Assembly: GCA_947502505.1 (NCBI GenBank) | Contig: CANNAE010000004.1 | Coordinates: forward strand, 124,001 to 188,000 | DNA from: an uncultured Planococcus sp. | GTDB lineage: Bacteria > Bacillota > Bacilli > Bacillales_A > Planococcaceae | DNA: 64,000 bases | Direction: 5' to 3' | Position numbers and translations under genes: made by a program | Shown here: in pieces, positions 40,003-50,462 of the stretch | Numbering within the stretch: position 1 is the stretch's first letter | How the letters are laid out: every line of letters starts with the position of its first letter | The notes under the pieces: generated by a model | Database searches by the model: none | Told to the model about the DNA's origin: nothing | The model's input: only the letters and a program-made list of their open reading frames with translations

Positions 40003-40031
40003 ATGACTTTCGGCGTGTGATTCGCTATACT
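40003..40031 (+). promoter_or_regulatory. SigA promoter of rarA
   Basis: ATGACT (40003-40008), 17 bases, TATACT (40026-40031), 32 bases before rarA and divergent from cymR. Confidence 0.6.
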
Positions 40032-40063
40032 GATGGAATGAATAGACGGAAGGAGTTTTCTTC

Positions 40064-41347
40064 GTGCACAATGAACCACTTGCTTTCCGCATGCGTCCGC
40101 GGACGATCGATGAAGTCGTTGGCCAAAAAGACGTCATCGGACCCTCCACAGCCCTTTATAAAATGATCAAAAGCGGCCATGTGCCGTCCATGCTGCTATA
40201 CGGCGACCCGGGAATCGGCAAGACCTCGATTGCCCATGCCATCGCCGGCACGTCCGATTTGCCTTTCATCGCGCTCAATGCCACGACCTCCGGGAAGAAA
40301 GATGTCGAATCGGTCGTCCAAGAGGCGCGCATGACCGGCAAAGTGCTGCTATTCTTGGATGAGATTCACCGCTTCAATAAATTGCAGCAAGACGCCCTGT
40401 TGCCCCACGTCGAATCCGGCTCGATCGTACTGATCGGCGCGACGACGGAAAACCCATTCCATGACGTCAATCCGGCGATCCGCTCCCGCTGCGGTGAGAT
40501 CAAACAGCTTAAGCGGCTGACGCAAGAAGATATCGTCGAACTATTGATCAGCGCACTGGCCGATGAAAAGCGCGGGCTTGGCCGCGAAAAAATCCGGATA
40601 TCCAGCGAACAAATCACAAGAATCGCTGAAGGGACAAACGGCGATGCCAGGAAAGCTTTGACGATGCTCGAATCGATCGTTATCGCCTCAGACGAGGAAG
40701 ACGGCGAATACCTCGTCGATGACGCCATCATCGAACAGATGATTAAACGCGTCGGGGTCTTTGGCGATAAAAAAGGCTCCCATTTCTTCAATCTGCTGTC
40801 GGCACTCCAGAAATCCGTGCGCGGCAGTGACGTCAATGCCGCCATGTATTACCTTGCCCACTTGCTGGAAAACGGCGACCTTACCGCAGTAACGAGACGC
40901 TTGCTCGTCATGGCTTACGAAGACATCGGGCTCGCCAACCCGGCAGTCGGCGGCCATGTGCTCGCAGCATGCCAGGCAGCGGACCGGCTCGGGCTGCCGG
41001 AAGCACGCATCCCGCTCGCCCAGGCGGTCGCCGAGATGTGTTTGTCGGAGAAATCCAATTCCGCTTACCGCGCTATTGATGCGGCCACCGCCGCCATCAA
41101 TAAAGGCCAGGTTGGTGACATCCCCGCCCATTTGCGCGATACCCATTACGCGGGCAGCGCTGAACTCGGCCACGGCGGCTATAAATATCCGCATGACACG
41201 CCGATCGGCTCGTTCGGCGGCTGGGCTGACCAGGATTATTTGCCGAAAGAATTGAAAAAAGCGGAATTCTACAAACCCGTCGTCGCCGGAGAAGAAAAGA
41301 AATTCGCCGGCATCTACGAAAAGCTCAAAGGCTTCCGCAAAAAATAA
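40064..41347 (+). CDS. rarA: Replication-associated recombination protein RarA (MgsA)
   Basis: A 427-residue clamp-loader-like AAA+ ATPase acting at stalled replication forks. Walker [18 protein letters not shown], Walker [14 protein letters not shown], sensor [12 protein letters not shown], and the C-terminal MgsA domain ([14 protein letters not shown]). The GTG start at 40064 has GGAAGGAG eight bases upstream. Confidence 0.96.
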   Translation: MHNEPLAFRMRPRTIDEVVGQKDVIGPSTALYKMIKSGHVPSMLLYGDPGIGKTSIAHAIAGTSDLPFIALNATTSGKKDVESVVQEARMTGKVLLFLDEIHRFNKLQQDALLPHVESGSIVLIGATTENPFHDVNPAIRSRCGEIKQLKRLTQEDIVELLISALADEKRGLGREKIRISSEQITRIAEGTNGDARKALTMLESIVIASDEEDGEYLVDDAIIEQMIKRVGVFGDKKGSHFFNLLSALQKSVRGSDVNAAMYYLAHLLENGDLTAVTRRLLVMAYEDIGLANPAVGGHVLAACQAADRLGLPEARIPLAQAVAEMCLSEKSNSAYRAIDAATAAINKGQVGDIPAHLRDTHYAGSAELGHGGYKYPHDTPIGSFGGWADQDYLPKELKKAEFYKPVVAGEEKKFAGIYEKLKGFRKK

Positions 41348-41352
41348 AGCAC

Positions 41353-41393
41353 AAAAAAAGGCCAGAGAATGATCACATTCTCCGGCCTTTTTT
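41353..41393. terminator. Bidirectional terminator of rarA and tcdA
   Basis: AAAAAAAGGCC-A-GAGAATG / CATTCTC-C-GGCCTTTTTT, with T or A runs on both sides, between convergent genes. Confidence 0.92.
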
Positions 41394-41400
41394 CTATTGT

Positions 41401-42162
41401 CTATTGATTGACGCGCTGGATATGGATCGATTTGGTGATTTGGTTGACAACCCAACTTGCCGCGATCAAGCCGACGGTCGATGGGGTGAACGCATTGGAA
41501 GATGGCGGCATTTGCGCTTTGCGGATCGCCGCATCTTTTTTGCCGACGGTTTCCACAACATCTTCACGCACGACAATCGGGCTCTCGTCAGAGAAAATGA
41601 CCGGTACGCCTTTGCGGATGCCTGCTTGTTTCAGTTTCTTGCGGATCATCTTCGCCAACGGATCGGTATGGGTCTTCGAGATGTCCGCAATCTGGAAGCG
41701 TGTTGGATCGGTTTTATTGGCTGCGCCCATGCTCGAAATGATCGGAATGCGGCGGCTATAGCATTCCTTGATCAAATGCACTTTATAGATCAGCGTATCT
41801 GAGGCATCAATGACATAATCGGGCTTATGGCTGAAAAATTCTTCATAAGTATCTTCTGTGTAGAACATATGGAGCGTTACCACTTCACATTCCGCATTGA
41901 CGTCTTCAATGCGTTTTTTCATGACTTCGACTTTGGACTGTCCGACAGTCGAGAGATTGGCCACCAATTGGCGGTTGATATTGGTGATGTCGACGTCATC
42001 TTTATCGACGAGGATGATTTTTCCGACTCCGCTTCTAGCGCAAGCCTCGGCTGCAAACGAGCCGACCCCGCCGACGCCGAGTATCGCGACTGTAGATCCT
42101 TTTACAAGGTCCATTCCATCTTTGCCGATGGCGAGTTCATTTCTTGAAAATTGATGTAACAT
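41401..42162 (-). CDS. tcdA: tRNA threonylcarbamoyladenosine dehydratase TcdA
   Basis: A 253-residue E1-like ATPase (YrvM) that cyclises t6A37 to ct6A in ANN-decoding tRNAs. The adenylation domain shows VAILGVGGVGSFAAEACARS and Arg/Asn residues in DITNINRQL; later PSTVGLIAASWVV. ATG at 42162 is used; GTG at 42168 is possible and the ribosome site is weak. Confidence 0.93.
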   Translation of the reverse strand: MLHQFSRNELAIGKDGMDLVKGSTVAILGVGGVGSFAAEACARSGVGKIILVDKDDVDITNINRQLVANLSTVGQSKVEVMKKRIEDVNAECEVVTLHMFYTEDTYEEFFSHKPDYVIDASDTLIYKVHLIKECYSRRIPIISSMGAANKTDPTRFQIADISKTHTDPLAKMIRKKLKQAGIRKGVPVIFSDESPIVVREDVVETVGKKDAAIRKAQMPPSSNAFTPSTVGLIAASWVVNQITKSIHIQRVNQ

Positions 42163-42220
42163 AATCACACTGCCTTTCAGATTCGATATGAAATAGGGAT
42201 ACTAGGGATTATACACATAG

Positions 42221-42250
42221 AAAATCCCTCCGGCAAATGCCGGAGGGATT
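42221..42250 (-). terminator. Terminator downstream of 6S RNA
   Basis: AATCCCTCCGGCA / TGCCGGAGGGATT, thirteen perfect pairs with a two-base centre, then TTCT on the minus strand. It should end the primary 6S transcript, trimmed later. Confidence 0.85.
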
Positions 42251-42261
42251 TGGATATCTTA

Positions 42262-42455
42262 TGTAAGAAGAATCCCGATCGTGCCGTCCTTTGTGTTGCG
42301 CATCGTTTGAACCCGCTTATAGCAGGTGGGTGACCGCATCACCACTTATAACTTCCCGTTAAGGCATGTTAGCCATGATGATATGTAGGTCTCCCGACGA
42401 CAAAATGTTGGGTCAAAATCGAATTGCTAAAAACGAACACATCAGGATTCTCTCT
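42262..42455 (-). ncRNA. bsrA: 6S RNA (SsrS family, bsrA position)
   Basis: About 190 bases in the tcdA-aspS gap, the known place of 6S-1 RNA in B. subtilis. The ends pair: AGAGAATCC near 42450 with GGGATTCTTCT near 42270, and diagnostic inner segments of Bacillus 6S are present (TTAACGGGAAGTTATAAGTG and GGTCACCCACCTGCTATAA). 6S RNA mimics an open promoter and sequesters SigA RNA polymerase. Ends are inferred from promoter and pairing and may be off by a few bases. Confidence 0.92.
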
Positions 42456-42461
42456 ACAAGT

Positions 42462-42490
42462 ATAGTAGCATACCCGAAAAAGATGTACAA
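42462..42490 (-). promoter_or_regulatory. SigA promoter of 6S RNA
   Basis: Minus strand TTGTAC (42485-42490), 17 bases ending in the extended motif TATGC, then TACTAT (42462-42467). It lies just after the aspS stop codon. Confidence 0.75.
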
Positions 42491-42495
42491 GCCTT

Positions 42496-44280
42496 TTACT
42501 CTGAATCTTTTTCACTATTCTGAATAGTAACCGATAGGCTTAATTCCTCTAACTGGGCAGTCGATACTGCGCTCGGCGCTTCTGTCAGCATATCGCTTGC
42601 AGAAGCCGTCTTTGGAAACGCAATCGTGTCGCGCAAATTGGTGCGACCGGCGAGAAGCATCACCAAGCGGTCAAGGCCGAATGCAATGCCGCCATGCGGA
42701 GGCGTCCCGTATTCGAATGCTTCAAGCAGGAAGCCGAATTGCTCCGTCGCTTCTTCTTTTGAGAAGCCGAGCACTTCGAACATTTTCTCCTGGATGTCGC
42801 GTTTGTAAATACGTGCCGATCCCCCGCCAAGTTCGTAGCCGTTCAATACCAAGTCGTATGCTTGCGCACGGACATTTTGCGGATCTGTCGATAATTTATC
42901 GAGATCTTCTTCGAAAGGCATCGTGAACGGATGGTGTGCGGCATAGTAGCGGCCGTCTTTGTCGTCATACTCAAGCAGCGGCCAGTCAGTGATCCATAGG
43001 AACTTGAAGGTCGATTGGTCGATCAAGTCCAAGTCTTTGCCGAGCTTCATGCGCAAGGCGCCGAGTGCATCCGCTACGACCGTTTTGGAATCGGCGACAA
43101 ACAATAGCAAGTCTCCTGCTTCCGCTTCTGCTGCTGCAATCAAGCTGTCAGCCATCTCGCCTTCGAAGAATTTGGCGATCGGGCCTTTGACGCCGCCATC
43201 TTCCACTTTCAGCCATGCCAATCCTTTCGCGCCGTAACGCCCAGCGAATTCACCGAGAGCATCGATGTCTTTGCGCGAGTAATTGGCGGCTTGCCCTTTG
43301 GCGTTGATCAATTTGACCTGTCCGCCGGATTCCACCGCTCCTGTGAAGACTTTGAAAGCCGAGTCTTTCACTAAGCCCGACACATCAGTCAACTCCATGC
43401 CGAAGCGGACATCTGGTTTGTCGGAACCAAAACGTTCCATCGCATCGATGTAGCTCATGCGCTCGAAACCTGCATCGATAGTGACGCCTTTAACGTCCTT
43501 CATCACTTGGATCATCAAGCGTTCGTTTAATTCAATGATGTCTTCCATCGTTTGGAAACTCATTTCCATATCGATTTGCGTGAATTCCGGCTGGCGGTCG
43601 GCACGCAAATCTTCATCACGGAAGCAGCGCGCAATTTGGTAATATTTGTCTACCCCTGAAACCATCAGCATTTGCTTGAACAATTGCGGAGATTGCGGCA
43701 GGGCGTAAAATTCACCATCATGGACACGGCTTGGCACCAAATAGTCACGCGCGCCTTCCGGTGTGGATTTCGTCAAAATAGGCGTTTCCACATCCAAAAA
43801 GCCTTCGCTGTCGAGGAAATTGCGGATCGTTTTCGTAACGTCTGAACGCATTTTCAAGGTTTCGAACATCGCTGGGCGGCGCAAGTCCAAATAACGGTAT
43901 TTCAAGCGTAAATCTTCGCTGACGTCCGTCTGGTCTTCAATCGCAAACGGCGGGTTTTTCGCGGCATTGATGATTTCGGCATTGTCCACTTGCACTTCGA
44001 CTTTGCCGGTCTTCATCGCAGTGTTCACTTGGCCTTCCGCCCGTTCGACGACAAGCCCGTCAATGTGGACTACGAATTCGTTGCGCAACGATTCGCCGAC
44101 TTTTGACGCCGTTTCCGAGATTTCAGGGTTGAAAACCACTTGGACGATACCCGAACGGTCGCGGACATCGACGAAAATCAATCCGCCGAGGTCGCGGCGT
44201 TTGCGGACCCACCCTTTTAATGATACGCGCTGGCCGATCGCCGTTTCGTTCACTTCTCCACAATAATGTGTTCTCGACAT
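42496..44280 (-). CDS. aspS: Aspartate-tRNA ligase
   Basis: A 594-residue bacterial-type class IIb synthetase: OB anticodon-binding domain ([20 protein letters not shown]), catalytic domain ([35 protein letters not shown]) with the bacterial GAD insertion, and the motif 3 region [17 protein letters not shown]. Second gene of the hisS-aspS operon, two bases after hisS. Confidence 0.97.
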   Translation of the reverse strand: MSRTHYCGEVNETAIGQRVSLKGWVRKRRDLGGLIFVDVRDRSGIVQVVFNPEISETASKVGESLRNEFVVHIDGLVVERAEGQVNTAMKTGKVEVQVDNAEIINAAKNPPFAIEDQTDVSEDLRLKYRYLDLRRPAMFETLKMRSDVTKTIRNFLDSEGFLDVETPILTKSTPEGARDYLVPSRVHDGEFYALPQSPQLFKQMLMVSGVDKYYQIARCFRDEDLRADRQPEFTQIDMEMSFQTMEDIIELNERLMIQVMKDVKGVTIDAGFERMSYIDAMERFGSDKPDVRFGMELTDVSGLVKDSAFKVFTGAVESGGQVKLINAKGQAANYSRKDIDALGEFAGRYGAKGLAWLKVEDGGVKGPIAKFFEGEMADSLIAAAEAEAGDLLLFVADSKTVVADALGALRMKLGKDLDLIDQSTFKFLWITDWPLLEYDDKDGRYYAAHHPFTMPFEEDLDKLSTDPQNVRAQAYDLVLNGYELGGGSARIYKRDIQEKMFEVLGFSKEEATEQFGFLLEAFEYGTPPHGGIAFGLDRLVMLLAGRTNLRDTIAFPKTASASDMLTEAPSAVSTAQLEELSLSVTIQNSEKDSE

Positions 44281-44282
44281 AT

Positions 44283-45566
44283 TTATTCCTCCAATGATTT
44301 CTTTTTCTGGATGTTGTCAGCCAATTCCCCGAATGGCACTTCCTGCTGGTCACGCGTCGCCATTTCCTTGACGGCCGCTTTGCCGCTCTCAAGCTCCGAT
44401 TCGCCAATAACGATGACAAAACGTGCCTTTTTGCGGTCGGCAGATTTCATTTGTGCTTTCATCTTGCGGTCCGTGAAATCCATATCCGCCGAGATGCCGT
44501 TAGCGCGCAAGTCGCGGACCACCGAAACGGCTTTCTTTTTCGATGCCGCATCCATTGCGATGACGTATGCATCGAGCGACTGGTCTTTTCCGATTTCCAC
44601 TTTTTCCATTTCCAGTGCAAGCAATAAGCGTTCGATGCTCATCGCAAAACCGATGCCTGGCGATTCCGGTCCGCCAAGGTCTTCGACGAGCCCGTTATAG
44701 CGGCCCCCGCCTGCAAGCGTCGTGATCGCCCCGAAGCCTTCCGCCTCGCTCATGATTTCAAATGCAGTGTGGTTGTAATAGTCAAGCCCTCTTACCAGGT
44801 TCGGGTCGACGACATAGCTGATGCCGAGTTCATCCAAATACTCCTTGACCTGTGTGAAATAAGCGCTCGATTCTTCGTTCAGATAATCCGCAAGTGAAGG
44901 GGCTGTCGCCATCAACGGATGTTCCCGGTCCACTTTGCAATCAAGGATGCGCAGCGGGTTTTTCTCCAGGCGGTTTTGGCAATCGCTGCAGAATTCTTCG
45001 ATCGACGGCGCGAAATGTTCGATCAGCGCTTGTTTATGCGCCAAGCGGCTTTCGGTATCGCCAAGCGAATTCAAGACGAGGCGTAAGCTTTTCAGACCGC
45101 TCGCTTTATAGACGTCCATGGCGAGCGCGATCACTTCTGCGTCGATGGCCGGATCTTTTGAGCCGATCGCTTCCACGCCGAACTGTACGAACTGGCGCAT
45201 GCGCCCGGCTTGCGGCCGCTCATAGCGGAACATCGGGCCTGTATAATAGAGCTTCACCGGCTGGTCAGGCTGGCCGAAAAGTTTGTTTTCGACATACGAA
45301 CGCACGACAGATGCCGTTCCTTCCGGGCGCAATGTCAAAGAACGATCTCCGCGGTCCTGGAATGTATACATTTCCTTCTGGACGATATCTGTCGTGTCGC
45401 CGACGCCCCGTTGGAATAGTTCCGTGTGTTCGAAAACCGGCGTGCGGATTTCTTTGTACTGGTATAGATTGCATAATTCGTTGATTGTGCGTTCGACTTC
45501 CTGCCATTTGGCAGATTCTTGCGGCAGCACATCATATGTGCCGCGCGGTGCTTGGATATTGCCCAT
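44283..45566 (-). CDS. hisS: Histidine-tRNA ligase
   Basis: A 427-residue class II synthetase. [18 protein letters not shown] start, motif 2 [18 protein letters not shown], the His-specific [15 protein letters not shown], and a C-terminal anticodon-binding domain. The frame opens at 45653 in the T-box leader; ATG at 45566 is eight bases after AAGGAG and fits the family. Confidence 0.97.
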   Translation of the reverse strand: MGNIQAPRGTYDVLPQESAKWQEVERTINELCNLYQYKEIRTPVFEHTELFQRGVGDTTDIVQKEMYTFQDRGDRSLTLRPEGTASVVRSYVENKLFGQPDQPVKLYYTGPMFRYERPQAGRMRQFVQFGVEAIGSKDPAIDAEVIALAMDVYKASGLKSLRLVLNSLGDTESRLAHKQALIEHFAPSIEEFCSDCQNRLEKNPLRILDCKVDREHPLMATAPSLADYLNEESSAYFTQVKEYLDELGISYVVDPNLVRGLDYYNHTAFEIMSEAEGFGAITTLAGGGRYNGLVEDLGGPESPGIGFAMSIERLLLALEMEKVEIGKDQSLDAYVIAMDAASKKKAVSVVRDLRANGISADMDFTDRKMKAQMKSADRKKARFVIVIGESELESGKAAVKEMATRDQQEVPFGELADNIQKKKSLEE

Positions 45567-45587
45567 TTTCATCTCTCCTTTTCCATA

Positions 45588-45850
45588 CAAAAAAGCCCCC
45601 GCCCCTTGCTTGCGCAAGGGACGAGAGCTAAAAATTAGCTTCCGCGGTTCCACCCTAGTTGACGCAAAGATCTGCGCCCTCTCTGTCCGGATAACGGCCG
45701 GAACCGTCTTAGCCTAATAAGCGCAGTGCGCCGTTCAGTAAAGAACCTCAAGAGTGTTTTTCGTTGCAGATCTCTGCAGGAAAGCTTTCAGCCCAGGGCT
45801 TTCCCTCTCTTTTCAGTCGATGCCAGCAATTACTTTCTCCGTCTTCAGCA
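45588..45850 (-). promoter_or_regulatory. T-box riboswitch of hisS-aspS
   Basis: Most of the 406-base gap between yrvJ and hisS. The T-box word TGGAACCGCG is at 45643-45652 on the minus strand; the terminator (45588-45628) contains CCCTTG / CAAGGG and a run of six T. In stem I, GGAG and TTGC pair with CTCT and GCAA to form the specifier loop, with AGTAA on the 5' side. Its 3' side reads AAC (45756-45758) followed by A, overlapping CAC (45754-45756). Confidence 0.92.
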
Positions 45851-45875
45851 AAAATTATATAAGTAGAATAAATCA

Positions 45876-45904
45876 ATCTTAATCAGCTAAAGAAATCTTG
45901 TCAA
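45876..45904 (-). promoter_or_regulatory. Promoter of the hisS-aspS leader
   Basis: Minus strand TTGACA (45899-45904), 17 bases, TAAGAT (45876-45881). A second TATAAT at 45854-45859 with a weak -35 is an alternative. Confidence 0.65.
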
Positions 45905-45972
45905 GCTTTTGCATACATTGCCTGATTTTTTTGATATTATGATGAAGATGAACTTAATTTAGGAGGGCCGCT

Positions 45973-47541
45973 ATGCAACGACGATTATTACTCACCTTGC
46001 TGGTTTTCATTTTGGCCTTATCTGGCACGATCCCATTAGCCGTTTCGAATCCTGCCCATGCAGATAACGGCGAGGTGTCCGCGACTGGCTCAACGGTCAA
46101 TGTCCGGACCGGGCCGGGTTTGAGCTATGAAGTGATCGGCTCGATGAAACAAGGCGACAAAGCACAACAAATTTCACGCAGCGGCGATTGGATCGAGATC
46201 CGCCACGGCAACTCAGAAGGCTGGGTCGCTTCCTGGCTCGTCAGCACTGAACAAACGCAAGACACCTCCTCCCAAACCGCAGTCTCATCCGTCGACAGCT
46301 TGAACATCCGCGCACAGGCAGATTTATCTTCTGCGGTGCTGTCGAAAATGAACGCCGGTGATCAGGCGGAAGTCATCGCGAGCCACGGCGATTGGACAGA
46401 GGTGCAATTCCGCACTGTCCGTGGTTTTGTGTCGACACAGTACATAAACTTAACTGAGCAACAGGCGGAAGCTGCCGGAGAATCAGCTTCTGAAGAACCG
46501 GCAGAAACGGCTCAAGCTCTCGAAAAACTGTCGTCATTCCGCATTGCAGTCGACGCATTGAATGTCCGTGCCGAACCGAGCTTGAATGCCAAAATCCAGG
46601 ATTCTGTCAAACAAGGGCAAGTGTTCAATGTAAAAAGCATGGACGGCAATTGGGTCCAGCTTGAGCTTCAGGACGGCAAAACTGGCTGGGTCTATGCCTT
46701 CTACGGCGAATTATCTGACCAGCCAGCGCAGCAAGCGAGCACCACGAATGAGCAAGTGACTGTTCTTACGGATGGCACCAACCTTCGTGCACAAGCTAAC
46801 ACCTCTTCCGAAGTGGTCACGCGGGCAAATGCCGGGACGCAATTATCGGTTGCAGGCAAAGAAGGCCAGTGGTATTTAGTGGCGCTTGAAGATGGCCGCC
46901 AAGCCTATATCGCCGATTGGGTGGTTCGTTCGGGATCATCCACTGAACCGGCAGAAGCCGAAAAAGAGCAGCCCGCAAGAAAAGCCGGGACCTTGAACGG
47001 CTTGACGATCGTCTTGGATCCCGGCCACGGGGGCAATGACGGCGGCACGGTCGGTGTCCGCAAGACGAACGAAAAGGACTTAACCTTGAAAACAGCGGAA
47101 ATCCTGTCCCACCACCTGCGCTCAGCAGGTGCGGAAGTGGTGATGACGCGCCAATCGGATGTGTATGTCGACCTTCGCCATCGCGTATCCGAAAGCCATC
47201 AAGTGGCAGCGGACGCTTTCATCAGCATTCATTACGATGCCACCGAAGACAGCACAGTTTCAGGCTTCACTTCTTACTACCAGCATCCATACCAGCAGAA
47301 ATTAGCTGAGCACATTAACGGCGGACTCGCCGGGAAATTGACACTCGACGACCGCGGGGCTAGAAAAGGCAATTACCTCGTCTTGAGGGATAACCGCCAG
47401 GCCGCAGTGCTTGTCGAACTTGGCTTCCTCAGCAATTTCAACGAAGAACGCATCGTCTCAAGCGACCAGTTCCGCGAACAAGCGGCACTTGGCCTGTACA
47501 ACGGCATCATCAGCTATTTCGATTCCGAATTAAGCGAATAA
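45973..47541 (+). CDS. yrvJ: Secreted N-acetylmuramoyl-L-alanine amidase with SH3b repeats (YrvJ)
   Basis: A 522-residue exported cell-wall hydrolase. Signal peptide (1-31, cleavage near NPAHA), four bacterial SH3 domains (about 35-90, 105-160, 190-245, 258-318; each with a VNVRTGPG-like start), a Glu/Ala linker, and an amidase_3 domain (about 342-515). Zinc and catalytic residues: His in VLDPGHGGNDGG, Glu in RKTNEKDLTL, His in FISIHYDA, Glu in VLVELGFLSN. It cuts the amide bond between MurNAc and L-Ala. A promoter TTGCAT-17-TGATAT (45909-45937) is plausible. Confidence 0.94.
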   Translation: MQRRLLLTLLVFILALSGTIPLAVSNPAHADNGEVSATGSTVNVRTGPGLSYEVIGSMKQGDKAQQISRSGDWIEIRHGNSEGWVASWLVSTEQTQDTSSQTAVSSVDSLNIRAQADLSSAVLSKMNAGDQAEVIASHGDWTEVQFRTVRGFVSTQYINLTEQQAEAAGESASEEPAETAQALEKLSSFRIAVDALNVRAEPSLNAKIQDSVKQGQVFNVKSMDGNWVQLELQDGKTGWVYAFYGELSDQPAQQASTTNEQVTVLTDGTNLRAQANTSSEVVTRANAGTQLSVAGKEGQWYLVALEDGRQAYIADWVVRSGSSTEPAEAEKEQPARKAGTLNGLTIVLDPGHGGNDGGTVGVRKTNEKDLTLKTAEILSHHLRSAGAEVVMTRQSDVYVDLRHRVSESHQVAADAFISIHYDATEDSTVSGFTSYYQHPYQQKLAEHINGGLAGKLTLDDRGARKGNYLVLRDNRQAAVLVELGFLSNFNEERIVSSDQFREQAALGLYNGIISYFDSELSE

Positions 47542-47546
47542 AATCG

Positions 47547-47585
47547 AATGCCCAGCTTCTCAAATGAGAAGCTGGGCATTTTTTG
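47547..47585 (+). terminator. Terminator of yrvJ
   Basis: AATGCCCAGCTTCTC / GAGAAGCTGGGCATT, fifteen perfect pairs with a four-base loop, followed by TTTTTG. Confidence 0.95.
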
Positions 47586-47650
47586 TTACCAGCGAATTGG
47601 AACTTGAGGTTGAAAGCTTCAACAGTCCAGTTCCAGGCGTTTTATCCATC

Positions 47651-47683
47651 AAAAAAGAGGCAAGCAGATTTGCTTGCCTCTTT
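47651..47683 (-). terminator. Terminator of dtd
   Basis: AAAGAGGCAAGCA / TGCTTGCCTCTTT, thirteen perfect pairs with a four-base loop; six T follow on the minus strand. Confidence 0.92.
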
Positions 47684-47689
47684 CTCTCG

Positions 47690-48142
47690 TTATTTCTTAG
47701 CCCCATCCGAATCGACGATGATGGTGACCGGCCCGTCGTTGACGAGCTGGACATCCATCATGGCGCCGAATACGCCGGTTTCGACCTGGAGGCCGTGGCT
47801 TGCCAATTCTTCGTTGAATTTCAACCATAAAGGTTCCGCTTGTTCCGGGCGCGCCGCTTCGACAAAGCTCGGGCGCCGCCCTTTTTTCACGTCCCCGTAC
47901 AAGGTGAACTGGGAAATCGACAGCACGCTGCCCCCCGCTTCCTCGATCGAGCGGTTCATCTTGCCGTCTTCGTCTTCGAATAGGCGAAGGCCGGCAATTT
48001 TTTTGGCGGCATAAACCGCATCCGCTTCCGTATCGCTATGGGTGATGCCGACCAGCAGTACATAGCCGGAATCGATCGCTCCGGTAATTTGGCCGTCCAC
48101 CGTTACGGATGCTTGTTTCGAACGCTGCAATACAACTTTCAT
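47690..48142 (-). CDS. dtd: D-aminoacyl-tRNA deacylase
   Basis: A 150-residue DTD that removes D-amino acids (and glycine mischarged on tRNA-Ala) from tRNA. The active-site motifs [11 protein letters not shown] and VNDGPVTI with the Gly-cisPro pair are present. It follows relA by ten bases, the usual Bacillus pair. Confidence 0.97.
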   Translation of the reverse strand: MKVVLQRSKQASVTVDGQITGAIDSGYVLLVGITHSDTEADAVYAAKKIAGLRLFEDEDGKMNRSIEEAGGSVLSISQFTLYGDVKKGRRPSFVEAARPEQAEPLWLKFNEELASHGLQVETGVFGAMMDVQLVNDGPVTIIVDSDGAKK

Positions 48143-48152
48143 GGCTCCTCCT

Positions 48153-50345
48153 TTAATTCGTCACGCGTTTAACCGAATAGACGTCGGGAATTTGCTTGAT
48201 GCGTTCCACGACACGGTTCAGGTGGGAGATATGCGGAATCATGATCGACAAATTGATCGTGGCGATCTTGTCCTTGTCAGCTCGCCCGCTGACCGCAGTA
48301 ATGGTGGTCTTCGTCTCACTGACCATGTGCATCACTTCATTGATCAAGCCTGTGCGGTCATATGCCTGCACTTCAATATCGATTTGATAGGATTTGTTTT
48401 CAGGTGAACCTGAATCTTCCCATTCAACCGGGATTAGCCGGTCCGATTCATCCGCTTGGATATTCGGGCAATCCGCACGGTGCACCGAAACGCCACGGCC
48501 TTTAGTGATAAAGCCGAGAATGGCATCGCCGGGCACTGGGTTGCAGCATTTCGACAGGCGGATCATCATATTGTCGATGCCGCGCACAATGACGCCGGAC
48601 TCCGTCTGTTTTTTCGGCTGGCTGGATTTCATCTCCACCGTGATTTTCTCGATGGCTTCTTCCTGCTCGCGTTTTTTGCGCTGCCGCTCCGCCAGGCGGT
48701 TGACGACTTGCTGGGCGGTGATGCCGTTGAAACCGACCGCCGCATACATATCATCTTCACTGGCGAAATTGTATTTCTCGATGACGCGTTTGATGTTTTC
48801 CGCTGTCAGCACTTCTTTTTGGGTGAATTCCTGTGCTTTGATCTCTTTTTCGACAAGATCTCGCCCTTTGTGGACATTATCATCGCGTACTTGTTTCTTG
48901 AAGAATTGCTTAATCTTGTTTTTGGCTTGCGTCGATTTGGCGATGTTCAGCCAGTCGCGGCTTGGGCCGACCGATTGTTTGGACGTCAAGATTTCGACGA
49001 TGTCGCCGGTATGCAATTCAAAATCAAGCGGCACCATCTTGCCGTTCACTTTTGCGCCGATCGTTTTATTGCCGATCTCGCTATGGACGCGATAGGCAAA
49101 ATCGATCGGGCAGGAACCATCCGGCATTTCGATGACGTCGCCTTTAGGAGAGAACACATAGACCATATCCGAAAACAAATCGAATTTCAGCGATTCCATG
49201 AATTCTTCGGCGTTATCGGATTCGTTCTGGAAATCCAGGATTTCGCGGAACCACGACAAACGGGAATCGACGGAACTGAGCGGCTTGTCAGAAGTCTTGC
49301 CTTCCTTGTATGCCCAATGCGCCGCGACCCCGTATTCGGCGATGCGGTGCATTTCCTCTGTGCGGATCTGGACTTCCAAGGGATCGCCCTGCGGCCCGAT
49401 GACCGTCGTATGGAGCGATTGGTAAAGGTTTTGCTTCGGCATGGCAATATAATCCTTGAATCGCCCAGGCATCGGTTTCCAAGTGGAATGGATGATGCCA
49501 AGCACCGCGTAGCAATCTTTGATGCTGTCGACGGTGATGCGCACAGCAAGCAAGTCATAAATTTCATTGAACTGCTTGTTTTGCATAGCCATTTTTTTAT
49601 AGATGCTGTAAATATGCTTCGGACGCCCGAATAAATCGGCTTCAAGGCCGACTTCATCGAGTTGGACGCGGATTTCGCCCATGACATTGTTCAAATAATC
49701 TTCCCGCTCCGTGCGTTTTTTCTTCATTAGGTTGACGATGCGGTAATATTGCTGAGGATTCAAGTAACGAAGCGCTGTGTCTTCGAGCTCCCATTTGATC
49801 GTATTGATCCCTAAGCGATGTGCAATCGGCGCGAAGATCTCCAGCGTTTCGTTCGCTTTGATGCGTTGCTTCTCGACCGATTGGTATTTCAAGGTTCTCA
49901 AATTGTGCAGGCGATCCGCCAGCTTGATGAGGATGACGCGGATATCCTGAGCCATCGCCACAAACATTTTGCGGTGGTTTTCTGCCTGCTGTTCTTCTTT
50001 CGACATGTACTTGATCTTGCTGAGTTTCGTGACGCCATCGACCAATAAAGCGACTTCTTCATCGAATTCGCGGACGATGTCTTCGCGGCTGACGTCGGTG
50101 TCTTCTACGACATCATGCAAAAAACCCGCTGCGACAGTAGCCGGATCCATTTGCAGTTCTGCCAGGATCCCGGCCACTTGCACCGGATGCACAATATACG
50201 GTTCGCCGGATTTCCGGAATTGGCCATCATGGGCTTCATAGGCAAGCTGGTACGCCTTTTCAATCGTTTCTACGTGCTCTGCATTCATATAGGACGCAAC
50301 CATTTCGAATACATCTTCAACTGTTCTCACTTGATCTTTCGCCAT
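48153..50345 (-). CDS. relA: Bifunctional (p)ppGpp synthase/hydrolase RelA
   Basis: A 730-residue long RSH protein. HD hydrolase domain (about 45-150; [17 protein letters not shown]), synthetase domain (about 240-350; [20 protein letters not shown]), TGS domain ([20 protein letters not shown]) and C-terminal ACT domain ([15 protein letters not shown]). Catalytic residues of both domains appear intact, so it should make and degrade the alarmone. relA is normally adjacent to apt; here a beta-helix gene lies between. TATAAT at 50390-50395 is a candidate -10. Confidence 0.97.
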   Translation of the reverse strand: MAKDQVRTVEDVFEMVASYMNAEHVETIEKAYQLAYEAHDGQFRKSGEPYIVHPVQVAGILAELQMDPATVAAGFLHDVVEDTDVSREDIVREFDEEVALLVDGVTKLSKIKYMSKEEQQAENHRKMFVAMAQDIRVILIKLADRLHNLRTLKYQSVEKQRIKANETLEIFAPIAHRLGINTIKWELEDTALRYLNPQQYYRIVNLMKKKRTEREDYLNNVMGEIRVQLDEVGLEADLFGRPKHIYSIYKKMAMQNKQFNEIYDLLAVRITVDSIKDCYAVLGIIHSTWKPMPGRFKDYIAMPKQNLYQSLHTTVIGPQGDPLEVQIRTEEMHRIAEYGVAAHWAYKEGKTSDKPLSSVDSRLSWFREILDFQNESDNAEEFMESLKFDLFSDMVYVFSPKGDVIEMPDGSCPIDFAYRVHSEIGNKTIGAKVNGKMVPLDFELHTGDIVEILTSKQSVGPSRDWLNIAKSTQAKNKIKQFFKKQVRDDNVHKGRDLVEKEIKAQEFTQKEVLTAENIKRVIEKYNFASEDDMYAAVGFNGITAQQVVNRLAERQRKKREQEEAIEKITVEMKSSQPKKQTESGVIVRGIDNMMIRLSKCCNPVPGDAILGFITKGRGVSVHRADCPNIQADESDRLIPVEWEDSGSPENKSYQIDIEVQAYDRTGLINEVMHMVSETKTTITAVSGRADKDKIATINLSIMIPHISHLNRVVERIKQIPDVYSVKRVTN

Positions 50346-50462
50346 AATTGCCCACCTTGCTTTATTTATTTCCAGAAGAGTATTTCTTTATTATAGATAA
50401 CTTTCCGCTAAAAAGTAAAGCTTTTGCGTGTTTTCATCTATCTCCGGGAAATACCCCATAGG

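Noticed and set aside
45588-45850. Small genes in the yrvJ-hisS gap
   Set aside because: The gap is filled by T-box stems; open frames there lack ribosome sites.
48456-49634. 392-codon open frame on the plus strand opposite relA
   Set aside because: It is the mirror of a strongly conserved gene, starts without a ribosome site and its protein is Asp/Phe/Arg-rich nonsense typical of antisense frames in genes with this codon use.
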